This document shows positions 25,192-35,558 of a DNA stretch of 64,000 nt, in pieces. A model generated the notes under the pieces. The model saw only the letters and a list, made by a program, of their open reading frames with translations. It was not told where the DNA came from and ran no database searches. Position numbers and translations under genes: made by a program. The DNA comes from Corynebacterium occultum (lineage in GTDB: Bacteria > Actinomycetota > Actinomycetes > Mycobacteriales > Mycobacteriaceae). Location of the stretch: positions 496,001-560,000 of the forward strand of contig NZ_CP046455.1 of assembly GCF_009734425.1 (NCBI RefSeq). Reading direction: 5' to 3'. The first letter of the stretch is position 1, and the number at the start of each line of letters is the position of its first letter.

Positions 25192-25728
25192 ATGTCGCGT
25201 ATCGGTAAAAACCCGATTGCCATCCCGTCCGGCGTCGAAACCAAGATTGACGGCCAGCTCGTTGAGGTCAAGGGCCCCAAGGGGTCCCTGTCCTTCGAGC
25301 TCCCGGCCCCGATCACCGTTGAGGTCGTCGAGAACGAGATCAAGGTCATCCGTCCGGATGACCACCGCAAGAACCGTGCACTGCACGGACTTGCCCGCTC
25401 CCTCGTCAACAACATGGTTGTCGGCGTAACCGAGGGCTACACCATCAAGATGGAAATCTTCGGTGTCGGCTACCGTGTCCAGGCCAAGGGAAAGAACCTC
25501 GAGTTCGCCCTGGGCTACAGCCACCCGGTCCTCATTGAGGCTCCGGAGGGCGTCTCCTTCGCCGTTGACGGAAACACCAAGTTCTCCATCACCGGTATTG
25601 ACAAGCAGCAGGTCGGACAGATCGCCGCCAACATCCGTCGTCTGCGGAAGGACGATCCCTACAAGGGTAAGGGCATCCGCTACGAGGGCGAGCAGATCCG
25701 TCGCAAGGTCGGAAAGACGGGTAAGTAA
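25192..25728 (+). CDS. rplF: 50S ribosomal protein L6
   Basis: Binds near the sarcin-ricin loop of 23S rRNA. The 178-residue protein begins [16 protein letters not shown] and contains the conserved [27 protein letters not shown] at the C-terminus. GGAGG lies ahead of the ATG and rplR follows after two bases. Confidence 0.98.
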   Translation: MSRIGKNPIAIPSGVETKIDGQLVEVKGPKGSLSFELPAPITVEVVENEIKVIRPDDHRKNRALHGLARSLVNNMVVGVTEGYTIKMEIFGVGYRVQAKGKNLEFALGYSHPVLIEAPEGVSFAVDGNTKFSITGIDKQQVGQIAANIRRLRKDDPYKGKGIRYEGEQIRRKVGKTGK

Positions 25729-25730
25729 GC

Positions 25731-26138
25731 ATGAGTAATTCCGCAGAAACCACTAAGAAGCGCACTCCGGTCGGCAAGGACATCTCGACTCGTCGTCGTG
25801 TCGCTCGCTCCCGCCGTCACTTCCGCATCCGCAAGACCCTGCGTGGCACCCCCGAGGCGCCGCGTCTGGTCATCCACCGCAGCTCCCGTCACATGCACGC
25901 GCAGCTGATCGACGATCTCGCCGGTCACACTGTTGCCGCAGCTTCCTCCATTGAGGCTGAGGTTCGTGCACTCGAGGGCGACAAGAAGGCCAAGGCAACC
26001 AAGGTTGGTCAGCTCATCGCTGAGCGTGCCAAGGCAGCCGGCTTCGAGACGGTCGTCTTCGACCGTGCGGGCTACAAGTACCACGGCCGCGTTGCCGCGC
26101 TGGCCGATGCTGCTCGCGAAGGTGGTCTGAAGTTCTAA
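25731..26138 (+). CDS. rplR: 50S ribosomal protein L18
   Basis: Carries 5S rRNA into the large subunit together with L5. The 135-residue protein has a basic N-terminus ([20 protein letters not shown]) and the closing [26 protein letters not shown] that defines bacterial L18. It is separated from rplF by two bases and from rpsE by 43 bases. Confidence 0.98.
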   Translation: MSNSAETTKKRTPVGKDISTRRRVARSRRHFRIRKTLRGTPEAPRLVIHRSSRHMHAQLIDDLAGHTVAAASSIEAEVRALEGDKKAKATKVGQLIAERAKAAGFETVVFDRAGYKYHGRVAALADAAREGGLKF

Positions 26139-26181
26139 TGAAGATCACCAGCACCAAGAACATCTACGGAAGGAACGCGTA

Positions 26182-26826
26182 ATGCCGGGACGTGAACGGC
26201 GTGACGGCGGACGCTCCGCCGACGAGAACCAGAGCCAGAACAAGAACAAGAACGAGCGCGGTGGCGGGCGTCGCAACGACCGCGATCGTCGCAACAAGCA
26301 GGATGACGAGCGCTCGCAGTACATTGAGCGCGTTGTCACCATCAACCGCGTGTCCAAGGTCGTCAAGGGTGGTCGTCGCTTCAGCTTCACCGCTCTCGTG
26401 ATCGTGGGCGACGGCAAGGGTATGGTCGGTGTCGGTTACGGCAAGGCCAAGGAAGTTCCGGCAGCCATCCAGAAGGGTGCAGAAGAGGCTCGCAAGAACT
26501 TCTTCCGCGTCCCGATGGTCGGCGGCACCATCACCCACCCGGTCCAGGGCGAGGCTGCAGCTGGCGTTGTCATGCTGCGTCCGGCCGCTCCGGGTACCGG
26601 TGTCATCGCCGGCGGCGCTGCCCGTCCGGTACTTGAGTGCGCCGGTGTCCAGGACATCCTGTCGAAGTCCCTGGGCTCCGACAACGCCATCAACGTCGTC
26701 CACGCTACCGTGGCCGGCCTGAAGCAGCTGGTCCGTCCCGAAGAGGTCGCCGCACGTCGCGGTAAGACCCTGGAGGAAGTTGCTCCGGCTCGTATGCTGC
26801 GCATTCGCGCAGGGCAGGAGGCATAA
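26182..26826 (+). CDS. rpsE: 30S ribosomal protein S5
   Basis: Takes part in decoding fidelity and mRNA entry. The 214-residue protein has the actinobacterial N-terminal extension of about 50 charged residues (many Arg, Asn, Asp, Gln) before the S5 core, which starts at [21 protein letters not shown] and includes [27 protein letters not shown] lies ahead of the ATG. rpmD follows after two bases. Confidence 0.97.
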   Translation: MPGRERRDGGRSADENQSQNKNKNERGGGRRNDRDRRNKQDDERSQYIERVVTINRVSKVVKGGRRFSFTALVIVGDGKGMVGVGYGKAKEVPAAIQKGAEEARKNFFRVPMVGGTITHPVQGEAAAGVVMLRPAAPGTGVIAGGAARPVLECAGVQDILSKSLGSDNAINVVHATVAGLKQLVRPEEVAARRGKTLEEVAPARMLRIRAGQEA

Positions 26827-26828
26827 TC

Positions 26829-27014
26829 ATGGCTCTGAAGATTACCCAGAAGAAGGGGCTCGTCGGCACCAAGCCGCAGCACCGCTCTAACATGCAGAGC
26901 CTCGGCCTTAAGCGCATCGGCCACAGCGTTGTTCAGCCTGACACCGATTCGGTGCGCGGTATGATCAACGTGGTGCGCCACCTGGTCGTCGTCGAAGAAG
27001 TGGCGGGAGAGTAA
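26829..27014 (+). CDS. rpmD: 50S ribosomal protein L30
   Basis: Small 61-residue large-subunit protein. The sequence [21 protein letters not shown] and the following [22 protein letters not shown] are characteristic of L30. It sits between rpsE (2 bases) and rplO (3 bases), the standard order. Confidence 0.97.
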   Translation: MALKITQKKGLVGTKPQHRSNMQSLGLKRIGHSVVQPDTDSVRGMINVVRHLVVVEEVAGE

Positions 27015-27017
27015 AAC

Positions 27018-27467
27018 ATGAGCGATCCCATCAAGCTCCACGATCTGCGCCCGGCCAAGGGCGCTAACAAGCAGAAGCACCGCGTTGGTCGCGGTGAAGC
27101 AGGCAAGGGCGGCAAGACCGCCGGCCGTGGTACCAAGGGCACCAAGGCTCGCAAGCAGGTTTCGGCCGCTTTCGAGGGTGGCCAGATGCCGCTTCACATG
27201 CGTCTGCCGAAGCTCAAGGGCTTCAAGAACCCGAACAAGGTTGTTTTCCAGGTCGTCAACGTTGCTGACCTCGAGAAGGCCTTCCCGCAGGGTGGCGACA
27301 TTGCCATCGCCGACATCGTTGCAGCGGGCCTCGTGCGCGCCAAGCAGCCGGTGAAGGTGCTGGGCAACGGTGACCTCGGCGTCAAGCTGAACATCACCGC
27401 CACCAAGTTCTCCAGCTCCGCCAAGGAAAAGATCGAGGCCGCTGGCGGCTCGGTCACCGAGGCTTAG
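27018..27467 (+). CDS. rplO: 50S ribosomal protein L15
   Basis: Late-assembly large-subunit protein. The 149-residue sequence starts with [36 protein letters not shown] and has [18 protein letters not shown] in the centre, both typical of L15. It ends the rpsH unit: an intrinsic terminator follows 38 bases after the stop. In E. coli secY would follow directly, but here secY starts 947 bases later with its own leader. Confidence 0.98.
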   Translation: MSDPIKLHDLRPAKGANKQKHRVGRGEAGKGGKTAGRGTKGTKARKQVSAAFEGGQMPLHMRLPKLKGFKNPNKVVFQVVNVADLEKAFPQGGDIAIADIVAAGLVRAKQPVKVLGNGDLGVKLNITATKFSSSAKEKIEAAGGSVTEA

Positions 27468-27505
27468 TCTCCGAGACTTGAAATAAGGACCATCTGGTCC
27501 TGCAC

Positions 27506-27553
27506 AATCCCCCGGAATCAGTACGTCACTGTGCTGAGCCGGGGGATTTTTGT
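27506..27553 (+). terminator. Terminator of the rpsH-rplO transcript
   Basis: AATCCCCCGG at 27506-27515 pairs with CCGGGGGATT at 27539-27548 and runs into TTTTTG. A strong intrinsic terminator between rplO and secY. Confidence 0.9.
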
Positions 27554-27764
27554 GTCCCCGGTCCGGGAAGACTCCTGGGGCATCACCGGTTCAGGTGGGG
27601 GATGCATAAAGGCCGGTGGTCATCGATATCTGAGTTTTCGAAACTCTGTGCTATAACTGGGTATTAATGACCGCCCCGGAAGGAAGAATCTCCCCGATCA
27701 GGGAGAAATCCCAACCTGCGGCGCCGGATGTGCGCCGACCAATGTCCAGCTCAAGAGGAATATC

Positions 27765-27956
27765 GTGAAACCCACCTTTGAAATCCAGGTTCTCAGGCAA
27801 TGTCGGTGGGAGACCATCGCCACCGAGACAAAGCGGGGGGAGGCGAACAAGGCACGGCGTCAGGCGCGCTTCTTTTACCCGGTGGTCCGCATCGAGCAGA
27901 TACCCAAACCGGAACCAAAGCCGGAGTCGCTGCTGCAGGGGAGTGCCGGAAAATAA
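27765..27956 (+). CDS. Small basic protein of unknown function (63 residues)
   Basis: A GTG-started frame with AGAGGA five bases upstream encodes a 63-residue basic protein (MKPTFEIQVLRQCRWETIATE...) with a C-terminal PKPEPKPES segment. No family is recognised. It lies alone between the rplO terminator and secY. Its last codons form the left arm of an 11-bp perfect stem that closes behind the gene, which could be its terminator. Coding is supported by the ribosome site and by good third-position composition only. Confidence 0.5.
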   Translation: MKPTFEIQVLRQCRWETIATETKRGEANKARRQARFFYPVVRIEQIPKPEPKPESLLQGSAGK

Positions 27957-27990
27957 GCTAAAGAGGGAAATGTCCTCCTGCACTCCCCTG
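27936..27990 (+). terminator. Perfect 11-bp stem after the small gene
   Basis: CAGGGGAGTGC at 27936-27946 pairs perfectly with GCACTCCCCTG at 27980-27990 across a 33-base loop. There is no T run, so this may be an mRNA structure rather than a terminator. Confidence 0.45.
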
Positions 27991-28414
27991 GGGGCTTGCC
28001 ATGCTTCAGGATGACACTCATCTGCATCGAGCCGCACCTGATCGAAATTGGTGAGGTGAAAAATTGGTTTCAGGCTGATGCTGATCGGGATTCCGGGGGC
28101 AGGTTGGACTCTTGGGTGCCGCCAGGCTGGTGCGTGGTGAACCAGGGGGTGTGCTGCAAGGGGGCGCGGCGGCGTGGGTGGGCGTCCTTAAGTTCTTATG
28201 GGGGCGCGCGTCTCGGGTGGTGGAGGGGGTGGCTGAAGTATGGCATGCCTTACATTCGGGTGCTTAAGTGGGCGGCTCCTGGGGTGGCTGGTAGACTGGG
28301 TAGGTCAAATGTGCCCATTGCCCAATTGGGCCAGTATCAGAAAACACATCTTCTCGACCTCACGGGCCCATCTTCATGGGTTGCTCTGGGGGAGGGCGAG
28401 ATCCAGGAGGATAT
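27991..28414 (+). promoter_or_regulatory. Upstream region of secY
   Basis: The 424 bases have no convincing gene. An extended -10-like TGGTAGACT near 28290 is the best promoter candidate for secY-adk. The ribosome site AGGAGG lies five bases before the secY GTG. Confidence 0.35.
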
Positions 28415-29740
28415 GTGTCTGCCATTATCTCGGCATTCAAGGACGCTGATCTTCGCAAGAAGATTCTCTTCACCATTGCGATGATCATTCTGTACCGCGT
28501 CGGCGCACAGATCCCGTCTCCCGGCGTGGACTATGCCTCGATCAGCGGTCGGTTGCGTGACCTCACCCAGGAAGAGGGCAGTGTCTACTCACTGATCAAC
28601 CTCTTCTCCGGTGGAGCGCTGCTGCAGTTGTCGATCTTTGCGATCGGCATCATGCCGTACATCACGGCGTCCATCATCGTGCAGTTGCTGACCGTGGTCA
28701 TCCCGCACTTCGAGCAGCTGAAGAAGGAGGGGCAGTCGGGGCAGTCCAAGATGATGCAGTACACCCGCTACCTGACCCTCGGCCTGGCGCTGCTGCAGTC
28801 CGCGGGCATCGTCGCCCTGGCGGATCGGGAGCAGCTGCTCGGCGCCGGCATTCAGGTGCTCAATGCTGACCGCACCATCTTTGACCTGCTTCTGCTGGTC
28901 ATCGTCATGACCTCCGGTGCCATCCTGGTGATGTGGCTCGGTGAGTTGATCACCGAGAAGGGCGTGGGCAACGGTATGTCCCTGCTCATCTTCGCCGGTA
29001 TCGCCACCCGTATCCCGACCGATGGCATGAATATCCTCACCGGTTCCGGTGGTCTGGTATTCGCCGCTGTCGTGGTTGCCGTGATCATCCTGGTGGTCGG
29101 CGTGGTCTTCGTGGAGCAGGGTCAACGCCGCATCCCGGTCCAGTACGCCAAGCGCATGGTGGGTCGTCGCCAGTACGGTGGTTCCTCCACCTACCTGCCG
29201 CTGAAGGTCAACCAGGCAGGCGTGATCCCCGTGATCTTCGCTTCCTCCCTGATCTACATGCCGGTGCTGATCACCCAGATCGTCAACTCCGGTTCGGTGG
29301 AGGTCACCGACAACTGGTGGCAGCGCAATGTCATCCAGTACCTGCAGACCCCTTCGTCCTGGCAGTACATCGTTCTCTACTTCGCACTGATCATCTTCTT
29401 CTCCTACTTCTACGTTTCGGTGCAGTATGACCCGAACGAGCAGGCGGACAACATGAAGAAGTACGGTGGATTCATCCCGGGTATCCGCCCGGGTCGACCG
29501 ACTGCCCAGTACCTGGGCTACGTCATGAACCGACTGCTTTTCGTCGGCGCCCTGTATCTTGGACTCATTGCGGTGCTGCCGAATATTGCGATGGATCTTG
29601 GCGTGGGCAATGCCTCCAGCGCGGGTATGACCGCATTCGGTGGTACGGCGATCCTCATTCTGGTGTCGGTGGCGCTGACCACCGTCAAGCAGATTGAAAG
29701 CCAGCTTCTGCAAAGCAACTACGAAGGACTACTCAAATGA
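28415..29740 (+). CDS. secY: Protein translocase subunit SecY
   Basis: Forms the channel of the Sec translocon in the cytoplasmic membrane. From GTG 28415 (AGGAGG five bases upstream) the protein has 441 residues and begins [38 protein letters not shown], as in other corynebacterial SecY; the open frame begins 13 codons earlier without support. Ten membrane segments are visible, with plug-region sequence [30 protein letters not shown] and the cytosolic loop [19 protein letters not shown]. adk overlaps its stop by four bases. Confidence 0.97.
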   Translation: MSAIISAFKDADLRKKILFTIAMIILYRVGAQIPSPGVDYASISGRLRDLTQEEGSVYSLINLFSGGALLQLSIFAIGIMPYITASIIVQLLTVVIPHFEQLKKEGQSGQSKMMQYTRYLTLGLALLQSAGIVALADREQLLGAGIQVLNADRTIFDLLLLVIVMTSGAILVMWLGELITEKGVGNGMSLLIFAGIATRIPTDGMNILTGSGGLVFAAVVVAVIILVVGVVFVEQGQRRIPVQYAKRMVGRRQYGGSSTYLPLKVNQAGVIPVIFASSLIYMPVLITQIVNSGSVEVTDNWWQRNVIQYLQTPSSWQYIVLYFALIIFFSYFYVSVQYDPNEQADNMKKYGGFIPGIRPGRPTAQYLGYVMNRLLFVGALYLGLIAVLPNIAMDLGVGNASSAGMTAFGGTAILILVSVALTTVKQIESQLLQSNYEGLLK

Positions 29741-30282
29741 GACTCGTACTCCTCGGACCTCCCGGTGCCGGCAAGGGCACCCAGGCCGCACTTCTTTCCG
29801 AAAAGCTGAATGTGCCGCATATCTCCACCGGCGATCTCTTCCGCGCCAACATCGGCGAGGGAACCCCGCTCGGTGTGGAGGCCAAGCAGTACATCGACGC
29901 TGGCAAGCTCGTGCCGACCGATGTCACCGCCCGCATGGTCAAGTCCCGTCTGGCTGAGGCTGATGCCGCCCAGGGCTTCCTGCTGGATGGCTTCCCCCGC
30001 ACCGTGGAGCAGGCCGAGATCCTGAAGACTCTGCTGGAGGAGAACTCCCAGCAGCTCGATGGCGTGCTGAACTTCAAGGTGTCCGAGGACGTCGTGGTTG
30101 AGCGCATGCTGGCCCGCGGCCGCGCCGATGACAACGAGGAGACCATCCGCACCCGCCTGGCCGTCTACCGTGATGAGACCTCCCCGCTGATCGACCACTA
30201 CGGTGAGAAGATCATCAACGTCGAGGCCGAAGGCACCGTCGAGGAGATCAACGCCCGCGCGTTGAACTCCCTGGGCAAGTAA
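29737..30282 (+). CDS. adk: Adenylate kinase
   Basis: Interconverts ATP plus AMP and two ADP. The 181-residue protein is the short form without the extended zinc LID, as usual in actinobacteria. The P-loop [10 protein letters not shown] is at residues 7-16, FLLDGFPRT binds AMP, and [17 protein letters not shown] follows the LID. ATG overlaps the secY stop (ATGA), indicating translational coupling. A terminator-like hairpin follows. Confidence 0.98.
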   Translation: MRLVLLGPPGAGKGTQAALLSEKLNVPHISTGDLFRANIGEGTPLGVEAKQYIDAGKLVPTDVTARMVKSRLAEADAAQGFLLDGFPRTVEQAEILKTLLEENSQQLDGVLNFKVSEDVVVERMLARGRADDNEETIRTRLAVYRDETSPLIDHYGEKIINVEAEGTVEEINARALNSLGK

Positions 30283-30308
30283 GACGGAGCTCTAACCTCC
30301 GAGATAAT

Positions 30309-30347
30309 CGGGACTGCGACCTGAAAGCTGGCTGCGGTCCCGGTTTT
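30309..30347 (+). terminator. Terminator behind adk
   Basis: CGGGAC pairs with GTCCCG across 22 bases that can extend the stem (TGC with GCG region), followed by GTTTTCC. Moderate intrinsic terminator 27 bases after adk. Confidence 0.6.
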
Positions 30348-30442
30348 CCATTTCCGGGGCCTTTCCCCGGAGGGGTGCGGGGTGCTCAACCCCGGAACCT
30401 GAAAACCAGAACCAGAAGAATCAGTCAAGGAGCCCTGAAAAC

Positions 30443-31237
30443 ATGGGATTTCGATCAAAGAAGCGCCAGATACCGGCTAAAACCCCCGGTGAACTCGAGG
30501 CCATGCAGGCTGCCGGTGAACTCGTCGGCCGTACCCTCCAGGCGGTGAAGGCAGCCGCCAAGCCCGGGGTGAGCACCCTCGAACTCGATCAGATCGCGGA
30601 AACCACCATCCGGGAGGGTGGGGCAATCCCCAGCTTCCTCGGTTACCACGGTTTCACCGGTTCGATCTGTGCCTCACTCAATGAGGTCGTCGTTCACGGC
30701 ATCCCCAATAGCGAGACCATCCTGCAGCCCGGTGACCTGCTCTCCGTCGACTGTGGTGCCACCCTGGACGGCTGGGTCGGTGATTCGGCCTGGTCCTTCG
30801 GGATCGGTGAACTCGATGAAGATGTCGAGAAATTGAACCAGGCCACCGAATGGGTGCTGATGGAAGGCCTTAAGGCCATGGTCCCGGGCAACCGGTTGAC
30901 CGATGTCTCCCATGCCCTGGAGATGGCCACCCGCCGCGCGGAGCAGAAGTTCGATGTTCTCCTGGGGATCGTCGACGGCTACGGCGGGCATGGTATCGGC
31001 CGTGAAATGCATGAGGACCCCTACCTGGCCAATGAGGGCAAGGCTGGCCGGGGTCCGATGATCCAGGAGGGGTCGGTGTTGGCGATTGAGCCGATGCTGA
31101 CCCTGGGCACGGTGGACAGTGCGGTTCTCGAGGATGAGTGGACCGTGGTCACCCTTGACGGTTCCTGGTCCGCCCACTGGGAACACACCGTGGCCGCCAC
31201 CGCTGAAGGACCCCGCATCCTGACCCCGCGATACTAG
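30443..31237 (+). CDS. map: Methionine aminopeptidase, type I
   Basis: Removes the initiator methionine from nascent proteins. The 264-residue protein has the pita-bread fold ligands in order: [18 protein letters not shown] (two Asp), [14 protein letters not shown] (His) and [11 protein letters not shown] (Glu), then a Glu near the end ([21 protein letters not shown]). A short N-terminal segment with [13 protein letters not shown] precedes the catalytic domain. GGAG lies ahead of the ATG. It follows secY-adk as in most bacteria but is separated from adk by a hairpin. Confidence 0.97.
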   Translation: MGFRSKKRQIPAKTPGELEAMQAAGELVGRTLQAVKAAAKPGVSTLELDQIAETTIREGGAIPSFLGYHGFTGSICASLNEVVVHGIPNSETILQPGDLLSVDCGATLDGWVGDSAWSFGIGELDEDVEKLNQATEWVLMEGLKAMVPGNRLTDVSHALEMATRRAEQKFDVLLGIVDGYGGHGIGREMHEDPYLANEGKAGRGPMIQEGSVLAIEPMLTLGTVDSAVLEDEWTVVTLDGSWSAHWEHTVAATAEGPRILTPRY

Positions 31238-31421
31238 GAACCCTCAGATCCTTGGGGTCATTCCCCGGGGGAACTGAGCGTGTTGAGGTTGAGCTCAGGT
31301 AATATTTTCAAAAACCGCTGAGCAGCTGTGATGGAGATTCCTCCTGGGGTTTGTGGGGGAGTATCCTGCCTTTCCCATCCCCTTAATGGTCGTGAAAGCC
31401 GTGAGTTCAGTCAGAAGGGTT

Positions 31422-31434
31422 TATACTCCACACT
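31422..31434 (+). promoter_or_regulatory. Leaderless promoter of the L,D-transpeptidase gene
   Basis: TATACT at 31422-31427 ends seven bases before the ATG at 31435. No ribosome site is present. The -35 region is weak (TTCAGT about 17 bases upstream). Transcription is expected to begin at or next to the A of the ATG. Confidence 0.55.
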
Positions 31435-32226
31435 ATGTTCCATAAGCCTTCCCACGCCCAGCCGACATCGATCAAGCGGCGCCTGGCCGTGTTCGCCTCT
31501 GCTGGCGTCACGGCACTCGCCCTGCTCAGCACTCCGATCAGCGCGAGCGCAGCCCCGCAGCTGCCGGTGAACGGATCCTCCGACTTCCTCAACATCGAAG
31601 ACATCGAATCTCAGCTGCGTGAGTTCGGCAGCTCCACTGACCAGGCCGCACGTGATGCTGCCTGGCGTACCCGCCAGGATCTGCATGCTCAGGCAGAAAA
31701 CCTGCCCGGGGATGCCTCCCGGGCGGCCCAGCAGGCCGTCGACAATGCCGTGAACGCCGTGTTTCCGGGACTGATCGCCGCCCGCACCGCACCGGCACCG
31801 GCGCCCGCACCGGCCCCCCGCGTGGCTCCTGCCCCTGCACCAGCTCCGGCTCCGGCACCAGCCTTCGACCGTGGTTCCTGCCCGACCCATGCTGATGCCT
31901 GCATCGACATTGATGGCGGCCGTTCCTGGCTGCAGGAGAATGGCCAGGTCGTCTATGGTGCGGTTCCGGTGTCCTCCGGAGCTGCCGGACCGACCACTGC
32001 AACCCCGCGTGGCACCTTCTACGTCAACCGCAAGGTCAAGGACGAGATCAGCTACGAGTTCAACAATGCGCCGATGCCCTACGCGATCTACTTCACCTAC
32101 AACGGCCACGCCTTCCATGAGGGCAATGTGAACACCACCTCCGCCGGTTGCGTCCGCCTCAACCACAATGATGCGGTCCATTACTTCAGCAACCTCCAGA
32201 TCGGTGACATGGTCTACATCTACTGA
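31435..32226 (+). CDS. Secreted L,D-transpeptidase (YkuD domain)
   Basis: Makes 3-3 cross-links in peptidoglycan outside the membrane. The 263-residue protein has a Sec signal peptide ending near residue 40 (ALLSTPISASA), a helical segment, an Ala-Pro repeat linker at about 119-143 that probably spans cell-wall space, and a C-terminal YkuD domain. The catalytic motif is H228 ... TSAGCVRL with nucleophile Cys239. It is flanked by map and infA but has its own leaderless-type promoter and its own terminator, so it is a single-gene unit. It lacks a lipobox, so it should be released or wall-bound. Confidence 0.9.
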   Translation: MFHKPSHAQPTSIKRRLAVFASAGVTALALLSTPISASAAPQLPVNGSSDFLNIEDIESQLREFGSSTDQAARDAAWRTRQDLHAQAENLPGDASRAAQQAVDNAVNAVFPGLIAARTAPAPAPAPAPRVAPAPAPAPAPAPAFDRGSCPTHADACIDIDGGRSWLQENGQVVYGAVPVSSGAAGPTTATPRGTFYVNRKVKDEISYEFNNAPMPYAIYFTYNGHAFHEGNVNTTSAGCVRLNHNDAVHYFSNLQIGDMVYIY

Positions 32227-32259
32227 TCCCCCGGACAGTGGCATCCCGCCGGTGTCCTG

Positions 32260-32315
32260 AGCCTGTTCGAATCGCCTGAAACTCACCGGCGATCCCCGGA
32301 CAGGCTTTTCCTTTT
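32260..32315 (+). terminator. Terminator of the L,D-transpeptidase gene
   Basis: AGCCTGT and ATCGCC pair with GGCGAT and ACAGGCT, giving a two-part stem of 13 bp, followed by TTTTCCTTTTC. Strong intrinsic terminator. Confidence 0.88.
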
Positions 32316-32564
32316 CTCTTTCCCCGGGGGTGGAGTGGAACAGTGGGGAAGAGGAGCGTAGGGGCAGGGGGGGATCCGGAGTTGCTGTCCTGCGGGGAAG
32401 TGATGAGCGTTATATAGTGGATTCTTTGCATTCTCGCAGCGCGGCAGGTAGAGTTTACCTCCGGTGTATATGTATCTCATGCACCGATACAAGCTGTGGA
32501 AAATATGAAGCTGGTTCAGCTGCGGGGAATCACCCCGTCGCCCAGTTTCGGGAATGCGGAGGAT
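32316..32564 (+). promoter_or_regulatory. Promoter and leader of infA
   Basis: TATAGT at 32413-32418 and TAGAGT near 32450 (with TTTGCA 18 bases upstream) are candidate -10 hexamers. The ribosome site GGAGG lies immediately before the infA ATG. No gene is seen in these 249 bases. Confidence 0.4.
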
Positions 32565-32783
32565 ATGGCTAAGGAAGGCGCAATCGAGGTTGAGGGTCGC
32601 ATCGTCGAACCTCTACCGAATGCAATGTTCCGTGTCGAGCTCGACAATGGGCACAAGGTTCTCGCTCACATCAGTGGCAAGATGCGCCAGCACTACATCC
32701 GTATCCTCCCCGAGGATCGCGTCGTCGTGGAGCTTTCTCCCTACGATTTGACTCGCGGACGCATCGTCTACCGCTACAAGTAA
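32565..32783 (+). CDS. infA: Translation initiation factor IF-1
   Basis: Occupies the A site of the 30S subunit during initiation. The 72-residue sequence [20 protein letters not shown] through [26 protein letters not shown] is the standard OB-fold protein. The ATG at 32565 with GGAGG directly upstream is chosen over a longer frame from 32496. rpmJ, which often follows infA, is absent; a hairpin and rpsM come next. Confidence 0.98.
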   Translation: MAKEGAIEVEGRIVEPLPNAMFRVELDNGHKVLAHISGKMRQHYIRILPEDRVVVELSPYDLTRGRIVYRYK

Positions 32784-32805
32784 AGCAAACCGCCTCCCTT
32801 CTCTG

Positions 32806-32842
32806 AGCACGCCCATATGGCTGAAATATTGCCGGGCGTGCT
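32806..32842 (+). terminator. Hairpin between infA and rpsM
   Basis: AGCACGCCC pairs perfectly with GGGCGTGCT across 19 bases, 22 bases after the infA stop. It lacks a T run; it may end or attenuate the infA transcript ahead of rpsM. Confidence 0.5.
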
Positions 32843-32978
32843 TAACACACCTGCAGCCACGGTGGCTACAGCCTCATGAATCACAATCCATCGTCCGGAT
32901 TCCGACCGGGCAAAGTATTGCTTTGATGAGGGCGAGCTGGGAGAAAACCACCGTACAAAACCGGAAAGGTTATGCCAC

Positions 32979-33347
32979 ATGGCACGTCTTGCTGGAGTTG
33001 ACCTCCCGCGCAACAAGCGCATGGAAGTCGCTCTCACCTACATCTACGGCATCGGCCCCGCCCGTGCTGAGCAGCTTCTGGAGCAGACCGGCGTCTCTCC
33101 TGACCTGCGTACCGACAACCTCACTGATGAGCAGATCGCTGCTCTGCGTGACGTGATTGAAAACTCCTGGAAGGTCGAGGGTGATCTTCGCCGCGAAGTC
33201 CAGGCTGATATCCGTCGCAAGATTGAGATTGGCAGCTACCAGGGTCTGCGCCACCGTCGTGGCCTCCCGGTCCGCGGCCAGCGCACCAAGACCAACGCAC
33301 GTACGCGTAAGGGTCCGAAGAAGACCATCGCCGGAAAGAAGAAGTAA
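32979..33347 (+). CDS. rpsM: 30S ribosomal protein S13
   Basis: Sits in the head of the small subunit and contacts the large subunit. The 122-residue protein begins [25 protein letters not shown] and ends in the basic tail [26 protein letters not shown] lies ahead of the ATG. The stop overlaps the rpsK start (TAATG). It is the first gene of the alpha-operon genes rpsM-rpsK-rpsD-rpoA-rplQ. Confidence 0.98.
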   Translation: MARLAGVDLPRNKRMEVALTYIYGIGPARAEQLLEQTGVSPDLRTDNLTDEQIAALRDVIENSWKVEGDLRREVQADIRRKIEIGSYQGLRHRRGLPVRGQRTKTNARTRKGPKKTIAGKKK

Positions 33348-33742
33348 TGCCCCCGAAGACTCGCTCTAGCGCGCGCCGTCGCGTTGTAAAGAAGAACGTG
33401 GCCCAGGGCCACGCCTACATCAAGTCCACCTTCAACAACACCATCGTGTCGATCACCGACACCACCGGTGCTGTGATCTCCTGGGCTTCCTCCGGCCACG
33501 TCGGTTTCAAGGGTTCACGTAAGTCGACCCCCTTCGCCGCTCAGATGGCTGCTGAGAACGCTGCCCGCAAGGCAATGGATCACGGCATGAAGAAGGTTGA
33601 CGTTTTCGTCAAGGGTCCGGGCTCGGGCCGCGAAACCGCTATCCGTTCCCTTCAGGCTGCCGGCCTGGAGGTCAACTCGATCTCCGACGTGACTCCGCAG
33701 CCGCACAACGGCTGCCGTCCGCCGAAGCGCCGTCGGGTTTAA
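33347..33742 (+). CDS. rpsK: 30S ribosomal protein S11
   Basis: Platform protein of the small subunit. The 131-residue sequence contains [27 protein letters not shown] and ends with [16 protein letters not shown], both diagnostic. Its ATG overlaps the rpsM stop by one base; rpsD follows after 28 bases. Confidence 0.98.
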   Translation: MPPKTRSSARRRVVKKNVAQGHAYIKSTFNNTIVSITDTTGAVISWASSGHVGFKGSRKSTPFAAQMAAENAARKAMDHGMKKVDVFVKGPGSGRETAIRSLQAAGLEVNSISDVTPQPHNGCRPPKRRRV

Positions 33743-33770
33743 TACAGGGAATAGGAAGAGGTAACCAAAA

Positions 33771-34376
33771 ATGGCTCGTTATACCGGCCCCGCAACCCGC
33801 AAGTCCCGTCGTCTGCGCGTAGACCTTATCGGCGGAGACATGTCCTTCGAGCGTCGCCCCTACCCTCCGGGTCAGGCTGGCCGCGCCCGCATCAAGGAGT
33901 CTGAGTACCTCCTGCAGCTGCAGGAGAAGCAGAAGGCTCGTTTCACCTACGGTGTGATGGAGAAGCAGTTCCGTCGTTACTACGCCGAGGCTAACCGTCG
34001 CTCCGGCAAGACCGGTGACAACCTGGTCATCCTGCTCGAGTCCCGTCTCGACAACGTGGTCTACCGCTCTGGTCTGGCCAACACCCGTCGTCAGGCTCGT
34101 CAGCTGGTTTCCCACGGTCACTTCACCGTGAACGGCAAGCGCGTCAACGTCCCGTCCTACCAGGTCTCGCAGTACGACATCATCGATGTCCGTGCGAAGT
34201 CTCAGAAGATGAACTGGTTCGAAGAGGCTCAGGAAAACCTGGTCAACGCCATTGTTCCGGCTTGGCTGCAGGTCGTTCCGTCCACCCTGCGCATCCTCGT
34301 GCACCAGCTGCCCGAGCGCGCTCAGATCGACGTTCCGCTGCAGGAGCAGCTCATCGTCGAGTTCTACTCGAAGTAA
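33771..34376 (+). CDS. rpsD: 30S ribosomal protein S4
   Basis: Primary 16S rRNA binding protein and, in E. coli, the repressor of the alpha operon. The 201-residue protein begins ARYTGPATRKSRRLRVDL and contains the S4 domain (LESRLDNVVYRSGLANTRRQARQLVSHGHFTVNGKRVNVPSY). No zinc-binding cysteines are seen in the N-terminus, so it is the Cys-less form. AAGAGG lies ahead of the start. Confidence 0.98.
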   Translation: MARYTGPATRKSRRLRVDLIGGDMSFERRPYPPGQAGRARIKESEYLLQLQEKQKARFTYGVMEKQFRRYYAEANRRSGKTGDNLVILLESRLDNVVYRSGLANTRRQARQLVSHGHFTVNGKRVNVPSYQVSQYDIIDVRAKSQKMNWFEEAQENLVNAIVPAWLQVVPSTLRILVHQLPERAQIDVPLQEQLIVEFYSK

Positions 34377-34468
34377 CACTGGGTTCCGGCTCCGGCCGGA
34401 AATCAGTAGCCTTCATCATCCTTTCCGTCTAAGACGTCAAATAACGGTCGTCACCCAAGGAGAGTTCC

Positions 34469-35485
34469 ATGCTCATTTCCCAGCGCCCCACCATTACCGA
34501 GGAGTACATCGACTCTGCGCGTTCGAAGTTCGTCATCGAGCCGCTCGAGCCGGGTTTCGGTTACACCCTCGGTAACTCGCTGCGCCGTACCCTGCTGTCC
34601 TCCATTCCGGGTGCAGCAGTGACCAGCATCAAGGTGGATGGTGTGCTCCACGAGTTCACCACCATCAACGGTGTGAAGGAGGATGTCTCCGACATCGTCC
34701 TGAACATCAAGGGTCTGGTCCTGTCCTCCGACTCCGATGAGCCGGTCGTCATGTACCTCAGCAAGGAAGGCCCGGGAGAGGTCACCGCCGGCGACATTCA
34801 GCCGCCGGCAGGTGTGGAGATCCACAACCCGGATCTGCACATCGCCTCCCTGAATGAGCAGGGTCGTCTGGACATCGAGCTAGTTGTCGAGCGTGGCCGC
34901 GGTTACGTTCCGGCAGCCCTGGCGAACACCTCGGGAGATGTCGGCCGGATCCCGGTCGATCAGATCTACTCCCCGGTGCTGAAGGTCAGCTATAAGGTCG
35001 AGGCCACTCGTGTTGAGCAGCGCACCGACTTTGACAAGCTGATCATCGATGTCGAGACCAAGAACTCCATCACGGCACGCGATGCGATCGCATCTGCTGG
35101 CAAGACCCTCGTCGAACTGTTCGGCCTCGCCCGCGAGCTGAACACCGCTGCTGAAGGCATCGAGATCGGACCCTCCCCCCAGGAGACCGAGTACATCGCC
35201 GCCTACAGCATGCCGATCGAGGACCTGAACTTCTCCGTTCGTTCCTACAACTGCCTGAAGCGTCAGGAAATCCACACCGTCGGTGAGCTCGCAGAGTGCA
35301 CCGAGTCGGATCTGCTGGATATCCGCAACTTCGGTCAGAAGTCGATCAACGAAGTGAAGATCAAGCTGGCTGGCCTGGATCTGACCCTGAAGGATGCACC
35401 CGAGGACTTTGATCCCTCCTCCCTGGAGGGCTATGACGCCGCCACCGGTGACTACATCGACCTCGAGGCTGAAGGCTCCGAGTAA
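34469..35485 (+). CDS. rpoA: DNA-directed RNA polymerase subunit alpha
   Basis: Scaffold subunit of RNA polymerase. The 338-residue protein has the N-terminal dimerisation domain (residues about 1-230, with [36 protein letters not shown]), a linker and the C-terminal domain (about 245-320) with [40 protein letters not shown], which binds upstream promoter DNA. AAGGAGAG lies ahead of the ATG. A 92-base gap separates it from rpsD and 73 bases from rplQ, where a small hairpin CCCAGC-AC-GCTGGG lies at 35505-35518. Confidence 0.99.
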   Translation: MLISQRPTITEEYIDSARSKFVIEPLEPGFGYTLGNSLRRTLLSSIPGAAVTSIKVDGVLHEFTTINGVKEDVSDIVLNIKGLVLSSDSDEPVVMYLSKEGPGEVTAGDIQPPAGVEIHNPDLHIASLNEQGRLDIELVVERGRGYVPAALANTSGDVGRIPVDQIYSPVLKVSYKVEATRVEQRTDFDKLIIDVETKNSITARDAIASAGKTLVELFGLARELNTAAEGIEIGPSPQETEYIAAYSMPIEDLNFSVRSYNCLKRQEIHTVGELAECTESDLLDIRNFGQKSINEVKIKLAGLDLTLKDAPEDFDPSSLEGYDAATGDYIDLEAEGSE

Positions 35486-35558
35486 AACGCTTCTAGGAGA
35501 GTGGCCCAGCACGCTGGGTCCTCCCCGCGCTTAACTATCCGTACACGAGGAGTACACA

